Shown: positions 37,353-45,707, counted from the stretch's first letter. The stretch is DNA of 64,000 nucleotides from Gammaproteobacteria bacterium 28-57-27 (GCA_002281735.1 NCGK01000006.1:1-64000), one strand, 5' to 3'. Notes: a model not told the origin generated them from the letters alone. Numbers and translations are program-made.

Positions 37353-38498
37353 ATGAATAGCGGTGATTACAAATACATCTGGCAGGCCAGCGACTGGCCA
37401 AGCTGGCGCTACGACCTGGCGGCACTGGCTGTGCCACTGGCGGAAGTCAGTCGTGCCCAAGGGCTGCTGATGGGGCGTCTTGCCGATGTCGGCATGGCGC
37501 TGCGCGATCAGGCCAGTCTCGCGGCGCTGACCGAGGACGTGGTCAAGACCAGTGAAATCGAGGGTGAAACGCTCAATGTCGAATCCGTGCGTTCATCCAT
37601 CGCCCGCCGCCTGGGTGTGGATATTGGCGCGCTGGCGGCGGTGGATCGTCATGTCGAGGGTGTGGTTGAGATGGTGCTTGATGCCAGCGTCAACTGCCAC
37701 GCGCCCTTATCGCGCGAGCGTTTGTTTGGCTGGCACGCCGCGCTTTTTCCCACCGGCTATTCCGGGCTTGCCAAGATTAACGTCGGCGCTTGGCGTGACG
37801 ATGCCAGCGGTTCGATGCAGGTGGTGTCTGGTTCCATGTCTGGTCCCATTGGTCGTCAGCGTGTGCATTTCGAGGCGCCGCCCACAGACGCTTTGGACGC
37901 CGAAACGCGCCTTTTTATCGACTGGGTCAACGATGCGCCCCACGAGCCGCCACTGATTAAGGCTGGGCTTGCTCATCTGTGGTTTGTCACCCTGCACCCA
38001 TTCGACGATGGCAATGGCCGTATCGCGCGTGCCATCGGTGATTTATTGCTGGCGCGCGCCGATGGCAGCCCGCAGCGCTTTTACAGCCTGTCGGCGCAAA
38101 TCCAGCGCGAGCGCACGGCCTACTACGACATTCTGGAGCGCACGCAGAAACAGTCGATGGATGTCACAGAATGGCTGGCCTGGTTTCTTGATGCCCTGCA
38201 CCGCGCTGTCGATCAGGCGCAGCACAGGCTGGATGCGGTGTTGAGCAAAGCGCGCTTTTGGCAGCGTTGGGCTTTGATTCCGCTGAACGCACGGCAAGTG
38301 AAACTACTCAACCGGCTGCTCGACGGCTTCGAAGGCAAGCTTACCAGCGGCAAATGGGCGGCGATTGCCAAATGCTCGCCGGATACGGCGCTGCGCGACA
38401 TCAGCGATTTATTGACGCGCGGTGTGCTGCGCAAAACGGATGCGGGCGGGCGCAGCACGAGCTATGAGCTGAACAATCCGGCCAAGCCGGATCAATAG
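37353..38498 (+). CDS. Fic-family protein (DUF4172-Fic-winged helix)
   Basis: 381 aa from ATG 37353 (MNSGDYKYIWQ). The N-terminal domain 'YIWQASDWPSWRYDLAALAVPL' is the DUF4172 type. 'KTSEIEGETLN' (66-72 region) is the inhibitory alpha helix motif (S/T)xxxE(G/N), predicting self-inhibition. The catalytic loop 'HPFDDGNGRIAR' (215-226) is intact, so AMP-transfer to a target hydroxyl is expected. The C-terminal 'SGKWAAIAKCSPDTALRDISDLLTRGVL' is a winged-helix DNA-binding domain. Its final residues (NNPAKPDQ) are encoded in an ATCCGGCCAAGCCGGAT palindrome resembling repeat ends. The target is unknown. Confidence 0.93.
   Translation: MNSGDYKYIWQASDWPSWRYDLAALAVPLAEVSRAQGLLMGRLADVGMALRDQASLAALTEDVVKTSEIEGETLNVESVRSSIARRLGVDIGALAAVDRHVEGVVEMVLDASVNCHAPLSRERLFGWHAALFPTGYSGLAKINVGAWRDDASGSMQVVSGSMSGPIGRQRVHFEAPPTDALDAETRLFIDWVNDAPHEPPLIKAGLAHLWFVTLHPFDDGNGRIARAIGDLLLARADGSPQRFYSLSAQIQRERTAYYDILERTQKQSMDVTEWLAWFLDALHRAVDQAQHRLDAVLSKARFWQRWALIPLNARQVKLLNRLLDGFEGKLTSGKWAAIAKCSPDTALRDISDLLTRGVLRKTDAGGRSTSYELNNPAKPDQ
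38476..38492. repeat. Short palindrome at the fic 3' end, resembling ATTGATCCGGC element ends
   Basis: ATCCGGC-CAA-GCCGGAT followed by CAATAG. The right half plus CAAT equals the terminus GCCGGATCAAT of the element at 4394-4494, and the left half equals its other end. It looks like an element collapsed to its two ends. Confidence 0.55.
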
Positions 38499-38521
38499 CT
38501 ACCAACACGAGCATATTAAAG

Positions 38522-39427
38522 ATGGATACACCCGCCAGCACCACACAAATCAGCATCATCATTCCGACGCTCAACGAAGAAGCCTATTTGCCCACTCTGC
38601 TCGACTCGCTCAAAGCACAGACTTTTCGCGACTTTGAAATCATTGTGGCGGATGCCAACTCGACGGATCGCACATGCGAGATTGCTCAAGAATACGGCGC
38701 GCGCGTCGTCCAGGGCGGTATGCCGGCCGTTGGTCGCAACAACGGCGCACTCGAGGCGCGTGGCGAATTCCTGTTCTTCTTCGATGCCGACGTTCGTCTA
38801 CCACCCGACTTTCTGGAACGGGCTCTTGCAGAGCTCGACGAACGTTTCATTGATTTGGCCACCTGCGAGTTTTTGCCCAACTCTGACCTCAAGCTTGACC
38901 AGATCCTGTTTCGTCTCGCCAATCTGACGGTTAAGTTGTACCAATCCCTGAGTCCACGCGCCGCCGGTTTTTGCATCTTTATCACGCGCCGCCTCTTCCG
39001 CCGTGTGGGCGGCTTCGACGAATCACTCAAACTGGCCGAGGATCATGACTTGGTGCAGCGTGCCTCCGCGTTTCGCCCCCTTGAGGTATTGAGTGATGCA
39101 AAGCTTCATGTGAGCGTGCGCAGACTGGAGAAAGAGGGGCGTTTTGCGCTGGTGCAGAAATACATGCAGGTGGAAGCGCATCTCTTCTTCAAAGGTGCCA
39201 TACGCGAAGACATTGTGGACTACGATTTCGCCAACTTCGATGAACAAAAAGACCGAGATCGCCTGCTTGATCGCATTGAATCGACGATCATTGAGCTTGA
39301 TCGCAAGCTGGAGCAGTCTCGCAGAGCACGCGGAGAGAAACAGGGCGGCGACGAATTCATGGAGAAATGGAAGGACGGCTTCAGCGCCATGATGATTGCT
39401 CTCGCGGAGCTGACAAAGCCGAAGTAA
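38522..39427 (+). CDS. Glycosyltransferase family 2
   Basis: 301 aa. The GT-A fold starts with 'ISIIIPTLNEEAYLPTLLDSLKAQTFRDFEIIVADANSTDRT', and 'EFLFFFDADVRLPP' supplies the metal-binding DAD motif (DxD). 'RRVGGFDESLKLAEDHDLVQRA' contains the ED acidic region. The C-terminal 45 residues are highly charged helix, and there is no clear membrane anchor. Donor and acceptor sugars are unknown. It stands alone, not in a polysaccharide cluster. Confidence 0.88.
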   Translation: MDTPASTTQISIIIPTLNEEAYLPTLLDSLKAQTFRDFEIIVADANSTDRTCEIAQEYGARVVQGGMPAVGRNNGALEARGEFLFFFDADVRLPPDFLERALAELDERFIDLATCEFLPNSDLKLDQILFRLANLTVKLYQSLSPRAAGFCIFITRRLFRRVGGFDESLKLAEDHDLVQRASAFRPLEVLSDAKLHVSVRRLEKEGRFALVQKYMQVEAHLFFKGAIREDIVDYDFANFDEQKDRDRLLDRIESTIIELDRKLEQSRRARGEKQGGDEFMEKWKDGFSAMMIALAELTKPK

Positions 39428-39505
39428 GGACGATCACACCCGTCTCGCAGCATCACCGTTGTATTGGCGCTGTATCCTGCAACGGAAGAAGGTGGCCACG
39501 CGGGA

Positions 39506-40024
39506 TCAGAAAATAATGTAGGCGTAGCCTTCCTGTTGCAGCTCGATCATGCGCGTGTAGGCGTCAAACACAATTGTGACATCGGGCAACAGCATCTCTT
39601 GTGTCCAGCCATAGCCTCTCAAGGTGACGTTGCACACCTCCACCTTGACGCCGAGTGCATTCAAGTCGTGGATAATCTTCGCATTGGTATTGACCGCGAA
39701 TGGGTCGCTCTGCGTCGTTTGAAATGCCTCATCCTTCAGCGCCCAATAGGCCGTTGGCCCGTGTAAGACGATGTGAATATCCAGCTTGGACGGCTCAACG
39801 CCCTGTTTTTTGTACGACTCGATCAAGCCGCGCACGTAATACAGTGTCTTGCCTATCCCGGCTTGCCATTGGTCATTGCGCGCATCGTAAACCGCCTTGA
39901 TGCCTTGTTTATTTTGAATTTGCATAACCGGGCGCTTCGACGACTCCTCCACAGAAGCGGCTTGGCTGACGTTCGCCGCCAACAGCGCCAGCGTTACGAA
40001 TCCCGCGATTAAAAATCTGTGCAT
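39506..40024 (-). CDS. Exported DsrE-like protein, second copy type
   Basis: 172 aa from ATG 40024 (GGAGG six bases upstream). A Sec signal peptide (MHRFLIAGFVTLALLAANVSQA) predicts a periplasmic protein. 'LYYVRGLIESYKKQGVEPSKLDIHIVLHGPTAYWAL', 'KVEVCNVTLRGYGW' (single conserved Cys) and 'MIELQQEGYAYIIF' match the DsrE-like fold and align with the protein at 9171-9677. No sulfur-oxidation genes are nearby. Function unknown; a thiol/sulfane sulfur role is a guess. Confidence 0.75.
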   Translation of the reverse strand: MHRFLIAGFVTLALLAANVSQAASVEESSKRPVMQIQNKQGIKAVYDARNDQWQAGIGKTLYYVRGLIESYKKQGVEPSKLDIHIVLHGPTAYWALKDEAFQTTQSDPFAVNTNAKIIHDLNALGVKVEVCNVTLRGYGWTQEMLLPDVTIVFDAYTRMIELQQEGYAYIIF

Positions 40025-40206
40025 CACCCACCTCCCACGTGAATTGGTTTGAGTTACCTTGGGACGTGTTTCGTGAACATGAGTCCCAAATGGAGTGTAG
40101 GACTATTCACAGAGCAACACGCGCGAACTATCGCGCGGAATGAAAGAGCGTCAATAATCAGCATTATCCGCCTAGCTGTAGAGTGCGCCATGCGCACCTT
40201 TTAATC

Positions 40207-40490
40207 CAAGACTTACGCAAAAACCTGGATTTAGCCCCCTCGCCCCCTGAAGTTATTGATCCGGCCAAGTGAAGATTGAACTTGCAGGTCGGGCTTTAGC
40301 CCGACATGTCGGCCTGAAGGCCGACCTACAGTTAAAACAAAATCTGGCTGTATCAATAGTGGGGGGGGGAGAGCTGGGTGAGGGGCGAATAGCTTGATAA
40401 CACATTGAATGACGTCATCGAAGCACCCTCACCCTGACCCTCTCCCGCTTGCGGGAGAGGGAGTGAAAACCCGCTTTTGCGTAAGCTCTA
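40207..40490. repeat. TAGGACTTACGCA-type element, interrupted copy
   Basis: The left end is CAAGACTTACGCA and the right end TGCGTAAGCTCTA, with the 'GGATTTAGCCCCCTCGCCCC' core start and a CTCTCCCGCTTGCGGGAGAG hairpin. A 103-base ATTGATCCGGC element sits inside it. Confidence 0.75.
40255..40357. repeat. ATTGATCCGGC element, copy D (diverged)
   Basis: It begins ATTGATCCGGCCAA and ends CTGGCTGTATCAAT. The core GCAGGTCGGGCTTTAGCCCGAC + ATGTCGGCCTGAAGGCCGACCTAC keeps both palindromes, in reverse order relative to copy A and with a new sequence in the second. Confidence 0.8.
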
Positions 40491-40516
40491 TAACCCATTG
40501 GTGCGCATGGCGCACC

Positions 40517-41293
40517 CTACGATTTCATGGATTCATCGTGCTGCCTCCGGGCATGAGCGAAGTGCAGGCCAAGTCGCCATAAACCATACCCCAGTACCAC
40601 CGCCAGCGGTATCGCCGCCGTCCATGCTGTATGACTGACGCTGATGCCATCCCGACCGGAGAGCACGGCATTCAACCAGGGCAGAAATACAGCGATACCG
40701 AGATACAGCACCGGGGCAGCAAGCACAGTGCGGCTGCCGACCAACTGCAAGCTCAGGGCACCGAAATACACGCCGATGCCGATCAGTCGGTGGCTATCGG
40801 CATCCGCGAGCCCTGTGATGCGAGCCAGGTCATCCTGACCATGCGCGATGAGCAGGATGCGCACGGCGTTGGCGACCAGGGTTGTCAACCAAGCCGCGCC
40901 GAAGGCATACAGCGCAAGCGATGTGTTGAATGGTCGCTCGCGCCAGCGCCATAAATAACCGAGCCAAGAGGCAAGGAGGAAATTGCCGCCCGCGCAGGCT
41001 TTGACGATGACAAGTCCTGCATTTGCATCCAGCCACTCGCCCGAGGCCAGCGGCGCAAAAGTGAAGCCGCCGATGGCGTTCAGCAGCGCGGCCAGTGGCC
41101 AGAGCAGCCATTGCAATTGGCTTGTCCCGGCCAAGGCGTAAAATTCCTTGAAGGCCAGAGCGAGCAGCAGAATCAGGCTCCAGCGCAACACCGACCGGCT
41201 CATCATCCCCGCCCCCGACATCCCCATGCGCGGGCTGACGGGGTTGCCGCCCGCGCAGAGGCTGCGGCTGCCGCATGGCTCAGCGCCAGTCAT
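40517..41293 (-). CDS. xrtK: Exosortase K-like membrane transpeptidase
   Basis: Polytopic membrane protein, about 258 aa if ATG 41293 is used (overlapping the upstream stop by 14 bases); ATGs at 41227 and 41206 are alternatives. The exosortase triad is visible: Cys in 'IVKACAGGNFLLAS', Arg in 'LVANAVRILLIAH' and His in 'DADSHRLIGIGVYF'. Exosortases cut and rehouse proteins with C-terminal PEP-CTERM-like signals. Type K is typically dedicated to one neighbouring substrate; the adjacent VIT/VWA protein ends with such a signal. The stop codon lies inside a palindromic repeat. Confidence 0.82.
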   Translation of the reverse strand: MTGAEPCGSRSLCAGGNPVSPRMGMSGAGMMSRSVLRWSLILLLALAFKEFYALAGTSQLQWLLWPLAALLNAIGGFTFAPLASGEWLDANAGLVIVKACAGGNFLLASWLGYLWRWRERPFNTSLALYAFGAAWLTTLVANAVRILLIAHGQDDLARITGLADADSHRLIGIGVYFGALSLQLVGSRTVLAAPVLYLGIAVFLPWLNAVLSGRDGISVSHTAWTAAIPLAVVLGYGLWRLGLHFAHARRQHDESMKS

Positions 41294-43283
41294 GGCTTTG
41301 CTTCCGCAGCAGGCGCTCACTCGCAAACAATGCCGCCAGCACCAGCAGTAACCAGAACATATCCGGTTCGGGTACCGCACGCGCTACGGCGAGTTCGGAT
41401 ACGCCCTGAGGCAATGGCAAAGCCTGCTGGATCTCATCCGCCTCACCGCTTGGATTGACCGGCTCGTCATCAACCGCGACAAAGGAGGTGTAGCGGGTCA
41501 GCAGCGAATAGCGCAGGCCAAGCTGAGTGATTTCATCACGATGATTGTCAACCTCCGAGCCCTGCTGATCGGAGATGCGCATCAGCCGTTGCCGCGCCCA
41601 AAGCACGGGCAGTAGTTCGGCCTGATTCTGACTGCCTAGCCCTGCCAGCGGCATACTGGTTCGGTAGGCACCCGAGGCGCTGGTGCCGGTCATTTCCAGC
41701 GCGGCTGCGGGTTGGGCATTGCGGTATTTGCCAAAAATCACGATGGGTCGTTCGGACAGCATGAGCGGGATGGCGGACGGCTCGGTGTCGTACAGCTCGA
41801 CGCCCTCGCCTTGCAGCTTGATGTTGCTCAGCACAGGGGAGTCCACATAGCGGCGGAAGCGTTCGCCAATGCCCGGGGCTTCGCTCGGACTGCTGATAAC
41901 GAACGGTTCGCCATCGCCCGCCTTGGCCATGTTTTCGATCAAATGGCGGTTGACGGCTGTGCCAATGCCGAAGGCAAACAGATTGGTCGAGTTCAGATTC
42001 TGTTTAATCAGGTCATAGGCTTGGCGCTCGACATCGACATAGCCGTCGGTCACCACCACGATGCTGCGCGCGGTGTCCGGCGTGCGCGGCATGGCGAACG
42101 CCGTTTGCAGCGCGGGCAGCAGCTCGGTGCCACCGCCGCCCTGGAAGGTCTGCATCATGTGCATGGCCTGTTGCAGGTTTTCCGCCGTGGCCGCCAGCGG
42201 CGTTGGCGACAGCATCTGCGAGCCGCCCGAGAAGAACAGGATATTGAAGCTTTCATGCGGCTTGAGGCTGCTCAGCAGTTCACTCATCACCTTGCGTGCG
42301 GTGTCGAGCGGAAAGCCATGCATGGAGCCGGACACATCGACCACGAACTGGTATTCACGGCGCATCACTTGCTCGGCGCTCACACGCTTGGGCGGCTGCG
42401 CCATCATCAGGAAATAGTTCTCGCCGTTCTCGCTGTAGGTCATCAGGCCGGAGTTGATCTGCTCGCCCTGCAAACGAAAGCGCAGGATGAAGTCGCGATT
42501 GCCGGGCTGGGTCTCGGATGGGTCAAGATGGATGGCAGCGGCCTTGTCATCCTGCCAAGCGGTGGTGATTTTGTGTTGCAGTGAACGCAGGTCGCTAAGC
42601 GGAATCGGGCTGGCGATACGGACTTGAATATCGGTCTTGATCTGGGCGGGATTGGAGCCATCGGCGCGGTCTTTGGCATAGGGATTGGCGACCCACTGCG
42701 CATCCGGCGCGGCCTGAACCGGGTCGCCGCCATAACGCGGGCCGACCACGCTCGGGTAAACCATTTCGTAAACGCCCTGATCCGGCAGCAGCAGTTCGCT
42801 GTATTGCAGGGTCAGTTCGACTTCGTCGCCCGGCATGATATTGGCCACGTTCATCATGAACACGTTCGGCCGCTTCTGGTCGAGCAAGGCGGCATGTTTG
42901 CCAGCCTGCTTGGCCGCCTCAAAAATCTTTGCGGCCTCCTCCTTTTCCTTGATGGTGGCTTTGACGATGCGCTCGCCGATTTTCATGCTCAGACCCTGCA
43001 CGGCGGCGCGGGTGGAGCCAGGGAAGACGTAGCGCGCATTAATTGGCCGCGAACCCGCATTGCTGTAATGCTGGGTCACCGTAACCCGTGCGATTGGCCC
43101 GTCGATGACGATATCGGCCGTGCTCGACTTGAGCGGCAGGCGATCCGTCAGCGGGTCGCCGTCCGGAATCCACACGCGCGGCGCAAGGCTACGCTCGCAG
43201 TCGGCGCAGTCCGCGTCGGCGAAGGCATGGGCGGTGGAGAAAAACAGAACACAGGCAAGCAGGAATAACAGTCCCCGTTTCAT
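41280..43283 (-). CDS. VIT and VWA domain protein with C-terminal VPEP sorting signal
   Basis: 667 aa. A signal peptide (MKRGLLFLLACVLFFSTAHAFA) is followed by a VIT domain ('VTVTQHYSNAGSRPINARYVFPG...GERIVKATIKEKEEAAKIFEAAKQAGKHAALL', about 55-180). The VWA domain (about 315-480) has the MIDAS 'DVSGSMHG' and 'VVVTDGYVD'. The C-terminus has 'AVPEPDMFWLLLVLAALFASERLLRKQ', i.e. VPEP, one hydrophobic helix and basic residues. That is the tripartite exosortase signal. It should be exported and processed by the exosortase encoded right after it. It resembles inter-alpha-trypsin-inhibitor heavy chain-type surface proteins. Confidence 0.88.
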   Translation of the reverse strand: MKRGLLFLLACVLFFSTAHAFADADCADCERSLAPRVWIPDGDPLTDRLPLKSSTADIVIDGPIARVTVTQHYSNAGSRPINARYVFPGSTRAAVQGLSMKIGERIVKATIKEKEEAAKIFEAAKQAGKHAALLDQKRPNVFMMNVANIMPGDEVELTLQYSELLLPDQGVYEMVYPSVVGPRYGGDPVQAAPDAQWVANPYAKDRADGSNPAQIKTDIQVRIASPIPLSDLRSLQHKITTAWQDDKAAAIHLDPSETQPGNRDFILRFRLQGEQINSGLMTYSENGENYFLMMAQPPKRVSAEQVMRREYQFVVDVSGSMHGFPLDTARKVMSELLSSLKPHESFNILFFSGGSQMLSPTPLAATAENLQQAMHMMQTFQGGGGTELLPALQTAFAMPRTPDTARSIVVVTDGYVDVERQAYDLIKQNLNSTNLFAFGIGTAVNRHLIENMAKAGDGEPFVISSPSEAPGIGERFRRYVDSPVLSNIKLQGEGVELYDTEPSAIPLMLSERPIVIFGKYRNAQPAAALEMTGTSASGAYRTSMPLAGLGSQNQAELLPVLWARQRLMRISDQQGSEVDNHRDEITQLGLRYSLLTRYTSFVAVDDEPVNPSGEADEIQQALPLPQGVSELAVARAVPEPDMFWLLLVLAALFASERLLRKQSHDWR

Positions 43284-43427
43284 GATGGCACCTCGTTGGT
43301 TGGTTGAACGTGGTGCCAGCTTAGGAATGGTGTGTGGGGACTTTATGAGGTGGATGTGTGGATTGGGTGTGGAATGCGCGGATGAGGCGGCTTGATGAAG
43401 TTTGAATTGTTACCCAACATCTTGGGC

Positions 43428-43492
43428 GTAGGAGGCTCGTCCTGAGCTGATGTTTTCGCGACGATGGCATCGCGCCGAGACGGCGCTCCTAC
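43428..43492. repeat. GTAGGAGGC...GCGCTCCTAC hairpin
   Basis: An imperfect palindrome with GTAGGAG and CTCCTAC ends and a GCGACGATGGCATCGCGC core, similar in type to 31079-31156. Its right end supplies the eutC stop codon (CTA at 43489-43491 on the plus strand). Confidence 0.7.
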
Positions 43493-44316
43493 ACGGAGCG
43501 AAAGTTTAGACTTGAACTGGCCGGATCAATCTTGTGCCCCTCGTCCAGCCAAGGCAATTCACCACTATCGTCTTTGAGTTCAACACCGGAGTATTTGCGC
43601 CGCAACGATTCCTGAATCAGATAACCAATCTTGTGTGCCGCCTGGGCATAGGACATCCCTGCGGCATGAATATTGGAGACGCAATTCCGCTCACTGTCCA
43701 TGCGCCCGAGTTTCGGCTGAAAAGTGAGGTAAGCACCCAGGCTATCCGGCGAGCTTAGACCCGGCCGCTCACCGATGAGCACCAGTACCAGATCGGCCTT
43801 GAGCGCCGCGCCGATTTCATCGCCAATGGCCACGCGCGCTTGCGTGGCAAGCACGACAGGAACGTTCGACCAGTCCACGTGGATGCGTTGCTGCAAATGC
43901 TGCAGCAGGGGCAAGGCATGATTTTCCGGCGCAAAGGCTGATAAGCCGTCGGCCACGACGATAGTCAGCGTACAGGCCTGATTTTTGGCCTGATTTTGTT
44001 GCAACTGCGGCAGGCTATCGGCATGCAAGCGGCGACCCAAATCGGGACGCAGCAGGTAGGTCTGGCGGTCAGGGGCGTTGCTGCGTGCGTGCAAAACACG
44101 GTATCCCGCCGCTTCAATGCGCTGGCTTAAACTCTGGACATCCATGGGGTGGTGCACCGCGTCCCGCGCTTTGGCATGAGCGAGTCCAAAGCGCAGGACT
44201 TCGTCCGTGGGCAGACTTGCTCCGGCGCGACCCAGCGCAATGCGCGCCTTGGTATGGCGACGCAGTTCCTCCCAGGGATTGGGTTGGACCAGTGCTTTCA
44301 TAAGGAGCGCTTTCAT
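43489..44316 (-). CDS. eutC: Ethanolamine ammonia-lyase small subunit
   Basis: 275 aa. 'PNPWEELRRHTKARIALGRAGASLPTDEVLRFGLAHAKARDAVHHPMD' is the conserved N-terminus. 'RPDLGRRLHADS', 'VVADGLSAFAPENHALPLL', 'VLIGERPGLSSPDSLGAYLTF', 'RNCVSNIHAAGMSYAQAAHKI' and 'ESLRRKYSGVELKDD' follow. With EutB it forms the adenosylcobalamin enzyme that splits ethanolamine into acetaldehyde and ammonia. The start overlaps the eutB stop. The last ~15 residues (KIDPASSSLNFRSV) are encoded by repeat-like DNA beginning ATTGATCCGGCCAG, so the native tail may have been replaced. Confidence 0.94.
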   Translation of the reverse strand: MKALLMKALVQPNPWEELRRHTKARIALGRAGASLPTDEVLRFGLAHAKARDAVHHPMDVQSLSQRIEAAGYRVLHARSNAPDRQTYLLRPDLGRRLHADSLPQLQQNQAKNQACTLTIVVADGLSAFAPENHALPLLQHLQQRIHVDWSNVPVVLATQARVAIGDEIGAALKADLVLVLIGERPGLSSPDSLGAYLTFQPKLGRMDSERNCVSNIHAAGMSYAQAAHKIGYLIQESLRRKYSGVELKDDSGELPWLDEGHKIDPASSSLNFRSV

Positions 44317-45707
44317 AAGGATTGAGGCAGATGAGGTAGCTGGCTCAGCAACGCATGACCCACACCCACCGGATTGATTACACCGGATTCATCGGCAATC
44401 CCCATTTTCAGCAGCCAGGCGTCGAACTCCGGTGCGCGTTTCAGACCCAGCACCTGGCGAAGATACAGCGCGTCATGGAAGGAGGTACTCTGATAGTTGA
44501 GCATGATGTCATCCGCCCCGGGGATGCCCATGATGAAGGTCACGCCCGCCACGCCGAGCAGCGTCATCAAGTCATCCATGTCGTTCTGGTCCACTTCGGC
44601 ATGATTGGTGTAGCAAATATCACAGCCCATCGGCAAACCCAGTAATTTGCCGCAAAAATGATCTTCGAGACCGGCACGGGTGATTTGTTTGCCGTCGTAC
44701 AGGTATTCCGGCCCGATAAAGCCCACCACCGTATTCACCAACAGCGGACGGAACTCGCGCGCCACGGCATAGGCGCGTGCTTCGCAGGTTTGCTGATCGA
44801 CACCGTGATGGGCATTCGCCGAGAGCGCGCTGCCCTGCCCGGTCTCGAAATACATGACGTTGTCCCCCAGCGTCCCCCGCTTGAGCGACAGCGCGGCTTC
44901 ATGGGCTTCTCTCAGTATCCCGAGATTGATGCCAAAACCTGCATTGGCCTGTTCGGTACCCGCAATCGACTGAAACACCAGATCAATCGGCGCACCCTGT
45001 TCGATGGCCTGAATCTGGTTGGTCACGTGGGTGAGAACGCAACTTTGCGTCGGGATGGCAAACTTTTCGCGCACCTCGTCCAACATACGCCACAACTGCG
45101 TTAACGTGGACAGCGCGTCGCTCGCGGGATTGATGCCGATCACCGCATCGCCCGATCCATACAGCAAGCCATCCACCATACTGGCCGCAACGCCGCGAAG
45201 ATCATCAGTCGGGTGATTGGGTTGCAGACGCACCGATAAATGGCCGGGCAGGCCGATGGTATTGCGAAACTGCGTGACCACACGGCACTTACGCGCCACC
45301 AGAATCAAATCCTGATTGCGCATCAGTTTAGAAACCGCCGCCGCCATTTCTGGTGTGATGCTAGCGACCACCGCAGCCAGCATGTCGCTATCGGTGCTCC
45401 CGAGCAAAAGCCAGTTACGAAAATCACCCACGGTTAGATGACTGATCGGCGCAAACGCCAACGCATCATGTCGATCCAAGATCAAGCGCGTGACTTCATC
45501 AGATTCGTAGGGTATGAGCGCTTCATCCAGAAAGCGACGCAGCGGCACTTCGGCCAGTAGCATTTGTGCCGCCATCCGCTCTTCATGCGAAGTTGCCGCC
45601 AACCCCGCCAAGGCATCGCCGGAGCGAAAGGGACTGGCACAGGCCATCAAGGTCTTCAAATCAGCAAAATGGTGCACATGCCCGCCCAGCGTCATCTGAA
45701 ATGCCAT
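44313..45707 (-). CDS. eutB: Ethanolamine ammonia-lyase large subunit
   Basis: 464 aa, standard length. 'LMACASPFRSGDALAGLAATSHEERMAAQ' begins the catalytic barrel. 'GTLGDNVMYFETGQGSALSANAHHGVDQQTCEARAYAVAREF', 'GFIGPEYLYDGKQITRAGLEDHFCGKLLGLPMGCDICYTNHAEVDQNDMD' and 'YQSTSFHDALYLRQVLGLKRAPEF' are conserved blocks. No B12 riboswitch, reactivase (eutA), regulator or microcompartment gene is visible. Only a truncated permease lies upstream. The 140 bases before ATG 45707 are occupied by a hairpin repeat. Confidence 0.96.
   Translation of the reverse strand: MAFQMTLGGHVHHFADLKTLMACASPFRSGDALAGLAATSHEERMAAQMLLAEVPLRRFLDEALIPYESDEVTRLILDRHDALAFAPISHLTVGDFRNWLLLGSTDSDMLAAVVASITPEMAAAVSKLMRNQDLILVARKCRVVTQFRNTIGLPGHLSVRLQPNHPTDDLRGVAASMVDGLLYGSGDAVIGINPASDALSTLTQLWRMLDEVREKFAIPTQSCVLTHVTNQIQAIEQGAPIDLVFQSIAGTEQANAGFGINLGILREAHEAALSLKRGTLGDNVMYFETGQGSALSANAHHGVDQQTCEARAYAVAREFRPLLVNTVVGFIGPEYLYDGKQITRAGLEDHFCGKLLGLPMGCDICYTNHAEVDQNDMDDLMTLLGVAGVTFIMGIPGADDIMLNYQSTSFHDALYLRQVLGLKRAPEFDAWLLKMGIADESGVINPVGVGHALLSQLPHLPQSL

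Larger units (their letters stand above)
40178..40520. repeat. Split GTAGGGTGC hairpin hosting two nested repeat elements
   Basis: The outer arms GTAGAGTGCGCCATGCGCACC (40178-40198) and GGTGCGCATGGCGCACCCTAC (40500-40520) differ at one base and correspond to the intact hairpin at 32346-32399. They are pushed about 300 bases apart. The inserted DNA is a TAGGACTTACGCA-type element, itself interrupted by an ATTGATCCGGC-type element. This occupies most of the 490-base gap between the DsrE-like and exosortase genes. Confidence 0.85.
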
